From an uncultured cyanobacterium (GTDB lineage Bacteria > Cyanobacteriota > Cyanobacteriia > Cyanobacteriales > Geitlerinemataceae): 64,000 bases of DNA. A model generated the notes under the pieces. The model was given only the letters and a program-made list of their open reading frames with translations. It had not been told where the DNA came from and searched no databases. The stretch covers positions 1 through 64,000 of the forward strand of contig CALCCD010000103.1 of the NCBI GenBank assembly GCA_937899645.1. Reading direction: 5' to 3'. A program made the position numbers and the translations under genes. Every line of letters starts with the position of its first letter. Position 1 is the first letter of the stretch. Shown here one piece after another: positions 61,578-64,000 of the stretch.

Positions 61578-63899
61578 TCACTTGCGCCGATCGCCCGATC
61601 GCCGCGCCGCTTTCTTCACCCGCTCGAACTCCGCTGCGACTCCCGCCACCGACACCACTTCGCCGCCATAGCGCCAGCGTACGTACAGCTCGATCGCCCG
61701 GCCGATCGCGTCGGCCACCGGTTGCGGGTAGCGATCGCGCGCCGACTGAGCGTACTCCAGCGGCGTTTGCGCCGGACGTTTCGGCAACCCCTGCCGCGCC
61801 GACCAGTCGAGGATTTCGCGATAGAGCCGTTCGACCTCGCTCAAGTTCGAGAGATAGCGCCACTTGCGCCACCAGCCGAAGCCGCGCCAGCCCAGCCAGC
61901 CCAGGAAGCCGCCGCCGGTAAATGCCGCCAGGCCGATGAGCAGGCCGCCCCAGCCCTGGCCGAATTTACCCAGGAGCCAGCCCAGCACTGCGCCGATCGC
62001 GTTAAAAATGCCCTGCATAATGCCCGTCAGCGGCGACGGTAGCCAGCCTGCCACCCACGACCAGATTTGCTTGAGAACGCCAAACGGCTCGTAGTCCACG
62101 GGCGACGGCGGAATCACTTCGTGGCCGGGAATCGGGTCGAAGGCAAACCAGCCGTGCTTGGGAAAAAACACCTCGGTCATGGCGTAGGCGTCGGTGTTTT
62201 TGACTTCATAGAGGCCGGTAAAGGCGTTGAATTCGCCGACCCCGAAACCGACGACGAGTCGCGCGGGCACGCCGATCGAGCGCAGCATTACGGTCAGCAC
62301 CGTCGAGAAGTGGTCGGCGTAACCGCCCGCTTGGCACGTTGGATTGGTGGTGTTTTCGCAGAGGAAGAGGAACTGCTCGACGAGGTCGTCGCCGTCGGCC
62401 AGGAACGGCAAATCGAGCGGATTGTCGGGGATCGCGTAAGTTTGCTTGAGGTATTGCGCCAGGTAGAGCGCCTGCTCGTAGGGGCTTTCGATCGGCTTTT
62501 CGGATTTGGCCAAGGCCGATTCGGTGTAGGCGCGAACCCGTTCGCGGATGTCTTCGGGCACGTCCAGGTAGCGATCGCGGATCCGGTCGCGGTACTCCGT
62601 CCCGGCGCTGCCCAGCAGGGTGCGATCGCGGTAGCGCGCGAAGGAGATAACGCTGTAGGTCAGGCCCTCGGCCAAAATCACCGGCGAGCGGATGGCGTCT
62701 TCTTTGTCGAGCGCCACCTGCTGGGTCGGGAAGTACAGATAGGCGGCGCGATCGAGGGCGGGGATAATTCCCGGCAAATCCTCGACGACCGTGTAAGTCT
62801 GCACGACTTCCTTGCGACGGCTTTCGGTATAGATCGGCGGCAGCGAAAAGCGATAGCTCCAGTTGGAGCGCTCGTACTCTTGGGTCGCGTCGCGATCGGA
62901 CACTTCCCAGCCTTGACCGGTGTAGCGATCGAAGGCCATCACGCGCCAAAAGCCCGGAGCCTGGGAGCGCACGCGCATCACCACCTTCGGCTCCATCGAC
63001 CCGCGCAGGTTTTGGTTGATGCGATCGCTAAAGCCGTAGTAGTTCTCCTCATCGACCTCGCCGGGACCTTCCGGCGGCATCGTCCCGGAGCCCGCGCCAT
63101 CTTCGCTCGGCGCGTCGCTGGGGGGGCTGACGATATTGCGCGAGTCGAACTCGCCCTGGAACGGAACGTCGGCACTGACGGGAAAGGAGCGAATCTGGTA
63201 GCCCGGAAGGCGCGGCATAAACGCGAAAATCAGCAGCCCGATCGCCAGCACCGCCGCCAACATCCCGCCCAGCGTTTTCCAGGGCAGCGCCGCCCGTCTC
63301 GACTTGCGTTTATCGGCGGTCGGGCGATCCGCCGTCGGCGCGAGCCCGAGGCGCGATCGATACTCGAACAGCAGCGACGGCAGCGTAAAAATCAAAAACA
63401 GCACCAGCAGCGGCGCGAATGTCATCGTCTGGCTCAGCGTCCCGGCCACGCCCATCAGAATCAGGCCGATCGTCATCGAATAGCCCAGATCCTTGCGCCG
63501 GGGCAGATCGAAGCTGTGCAGCACTTGCACCTGAATCAGCAGCTCCGCCAGCACCAGCCGCGTATCGTTGAGCGAGGTCAGCAGGTTGCTAAAAAAAGTC
63601 GCCAGCGCGCCGATCATGCCCAGCGCCAGCAGGAACTTCACCGGCATATTGCGCCGCGATCGCTGCTGCCAACTCCACCAGGCCCCGACAACGCTCAGCG
63701 GCACGGCCCAAAAGCTCATCGTCGTCTCTGCCGCCAGATCGGTGGCCACGATGCCGACGATCACCATCAGCTGAACCGTGACCCGCAGCGCGATCGACTC
63801 TTCGGGAACGATCGGCGGCAGGGCCGCAACTCGGGCGCGCACCCGCTCGATCGGGCTGGCGATCGCCTCGATTGAAGTTCGCCCGTTTTCTGACTGCAT
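61578..63899 (-). CDS. TgpA-like membrane transglutaminase-fold protein (DUF3488), active site altered
   Basis: 773 residues. Six to seven N-terminal membrane helices (about 40-195), a periplasmic region (about 210-620), and one or two C-terminal membrane segments at about 635-680 before a cytoplasmic DUF4129-like tail. The transglutaminase-like core reads NPTCQAGGYADHFSTVLTVMLRSIG, then NTDAYAMTEVF and FAFDPIPG. Aligned to TgpA or typical transglutaminases, the catalytic Cys position is Ala528 and the His position is Tyr572, while Asp588 is kept. A Cys six residues earlier (Cys522) might substitute. Probably a non-catalytic or divergent member. Confidence 0.85.
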   Translation of the reverse strand: MQSENGRTSIEAIASPIERVRARVAALPPIVPEESIALRVTVQLMVIVGIVATDLAAETTMSFWAVPLSVVGAWWSWQQRSRRNMPVKFLLALGMIGALATFFSNLLTSLNDTRLVLAELLIQVQVLHSFDLPRRKDLGYSMTIGLILMGVAGTLSQTMTFAPLLVLFLIFTLPSLLFEYRSRLGLAPTADRPTADKRKSRRAALPWKTLGGMLAAVLAIGLLIFAFMPRLPGYQIRSFPVSADVPFQGEFDSRNIVSPPSDAPSEDGAGSGTMPPEGPGEVDEENYYGFSDRINQNLRGSMEPKVVMRVRSQAPGFWRVMAFDRYTGQGWEVSDRDATQEYERSNWSYRFSLPPIYTESRRKEVVQTYTVVEDLPGIIPALDRAAYLYFPTQQVALDKEDAIRSPVILAEGLTYSVISFARYRDRTLLGSAGTEYRDRIRDRYLDVPEDIRERVRAYTESALAKSEKPIESPYEQALYLAQYLKQTYAIPDNPLDLPFLADGDDLVEQFLFLCENTTNPTCQAGGYADHFSTVLTVMLRSIGVPARLVVGFGVGEFNAFTGLYEVKNTDAYAMTEVFFPKHGWFAFDPIPGHEVIPPSPVDYEPFGVLKQIWSWVAGWLPSPLTGIMQGIFNAIGAVLGWLLGKFGQGWGGLLIGLAAFTGGGFLGWLGWRGFGWWRKWRYLSNLSEVERLYREILDWSARQGLPKRPAQTPLEYAQSARDRYPQPVADAIGRAIELYVRWRYGGEVVSVAGVAAEFERVKKAARRSGDRRK

Positions 63900-64000
63900 G
63901 TCGTCCCCGACCTGTCGCTGAGTGACGTTTCTGGCGAATTTATCCTAACGAATCCTTCGGGCCCGGAAAGCAGGACTCAAAACAACCCAGAAAGCGATCG

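Noticed and set aside
62067-63875. 602-codon plus-strand open frame
   Set aside because: Antisense to the TgpA-like gene; His/Arg/Gln-rich product with no recognisable fold.
1-64000. tRNA, rRNA and CRISPR arrays
   Set aside because: No T-loop-like GTTCGA-TCC context with a full cloverleaf, no conserved rRNA segment and no regularly spaced direct repeats were found by eye.

Overview
The window is a 64 kb piece of a cyanobacterial chromosome. The evidence is phosphoribulokinase next to a RbcR-type regulator, a ferredoxin-thioredoxin reductase variable chain, a photosystem I accumulation factor, a plastoquinone-pathway prenyltransferase, an ACO/Diox1-type carotenoid oxygenase and a CYP120-like P450. 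The octamer GCGATCGC (HIP1) and its core CGATCG occur throughout. DNA is GC-rich in most genes. The genus cannot be fixed from the sequence. No rRNA, tRNA, CRISPR array or intact transposon was recognised.

Layout. 0-9.7 kb: glycolate dehydrogenase subunits GlcF and GlcE (glcE abuts dapB), a secreted haemagglutinin-like protein, the photosystem I accumulation factor and small membrane proteins. 9.8-20.6 kb: ftrV, an ArsA/Get3-like ATPase, an SDR enzyme, an HAD phosphatase, rpiA, YaaW and DUF502 proteins, a PMT/ArnT-type glycosyltransferase and an HD protein. 20.6-25 kb: a 1468-residue secreted protein joining a TPS haemagglutinin domain to a CHAT protease domain. 25.3-31.9 kb: carotenoid oxygenase, a palindromic non-autonomous element, rbcR divergent from prk, and an AarF/UbiB kinase. 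32.5-33.4 kb: two consecutive copies of a small self-contained unit (CRP-like site, promoter, 56-residue protein, terminator). 33.5-42.8 kb: murQ, ispH and the rimP-nusA-ylxR-infB translation operon followed by era. 42.9-48.6 kb: accessory genes (unknown protein, EVE protein, recombinase fragment, glycosyltransferase, Rpn-type nuclease) and metK. 48.8-56.2 kb: type II NADH dehydrogenase coupled to DoxX, an MscS channel with a cyclic-nucleotide-type domain, CYP120, a PAS histidine kinase and an Mrr endonuclease. 56.3-64 kb: prenyltransferase, pentapeptide-repeat protein, carA, a frameshifted ethylene-receptor-like histidine kinase and a TgpA-like protein that has lost the usual transglutaminase Cys and His.

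Genes that work together: prk, rbcR and ftrV concern Calvin-cycle regulation; rpiA supplies its pentose phosphates; glcE and glcF handle photorespiratory glycolate; rimP, nusA, ylxR, infB and era serve transcription termination, ribosome maturation and translation initiation. The NADH dehydrogenase and DoxX genes overlap by ATGA and are probably one redox unit.

The best candidate for something undescribed is the duplicated unit at 32.58-33.43 kb. The two proteins align without gaps over 56 residues. Each is preceded at nearly equal distance by a TGTGA-N6-TCAC palindrome like a cyanobacterial cAMP-receptor (SyCRP1) site, and each ends in its own similar terminator. Other notable items are the secreted CHAT fusion, the two-base lesion in the ethylene-receptor kinase, the apparent transglutaminase pseudoenzyme, the catalytic-domain-less recombinase beside an EVE protein, and the element whose end supplies the rbcR stop codon.
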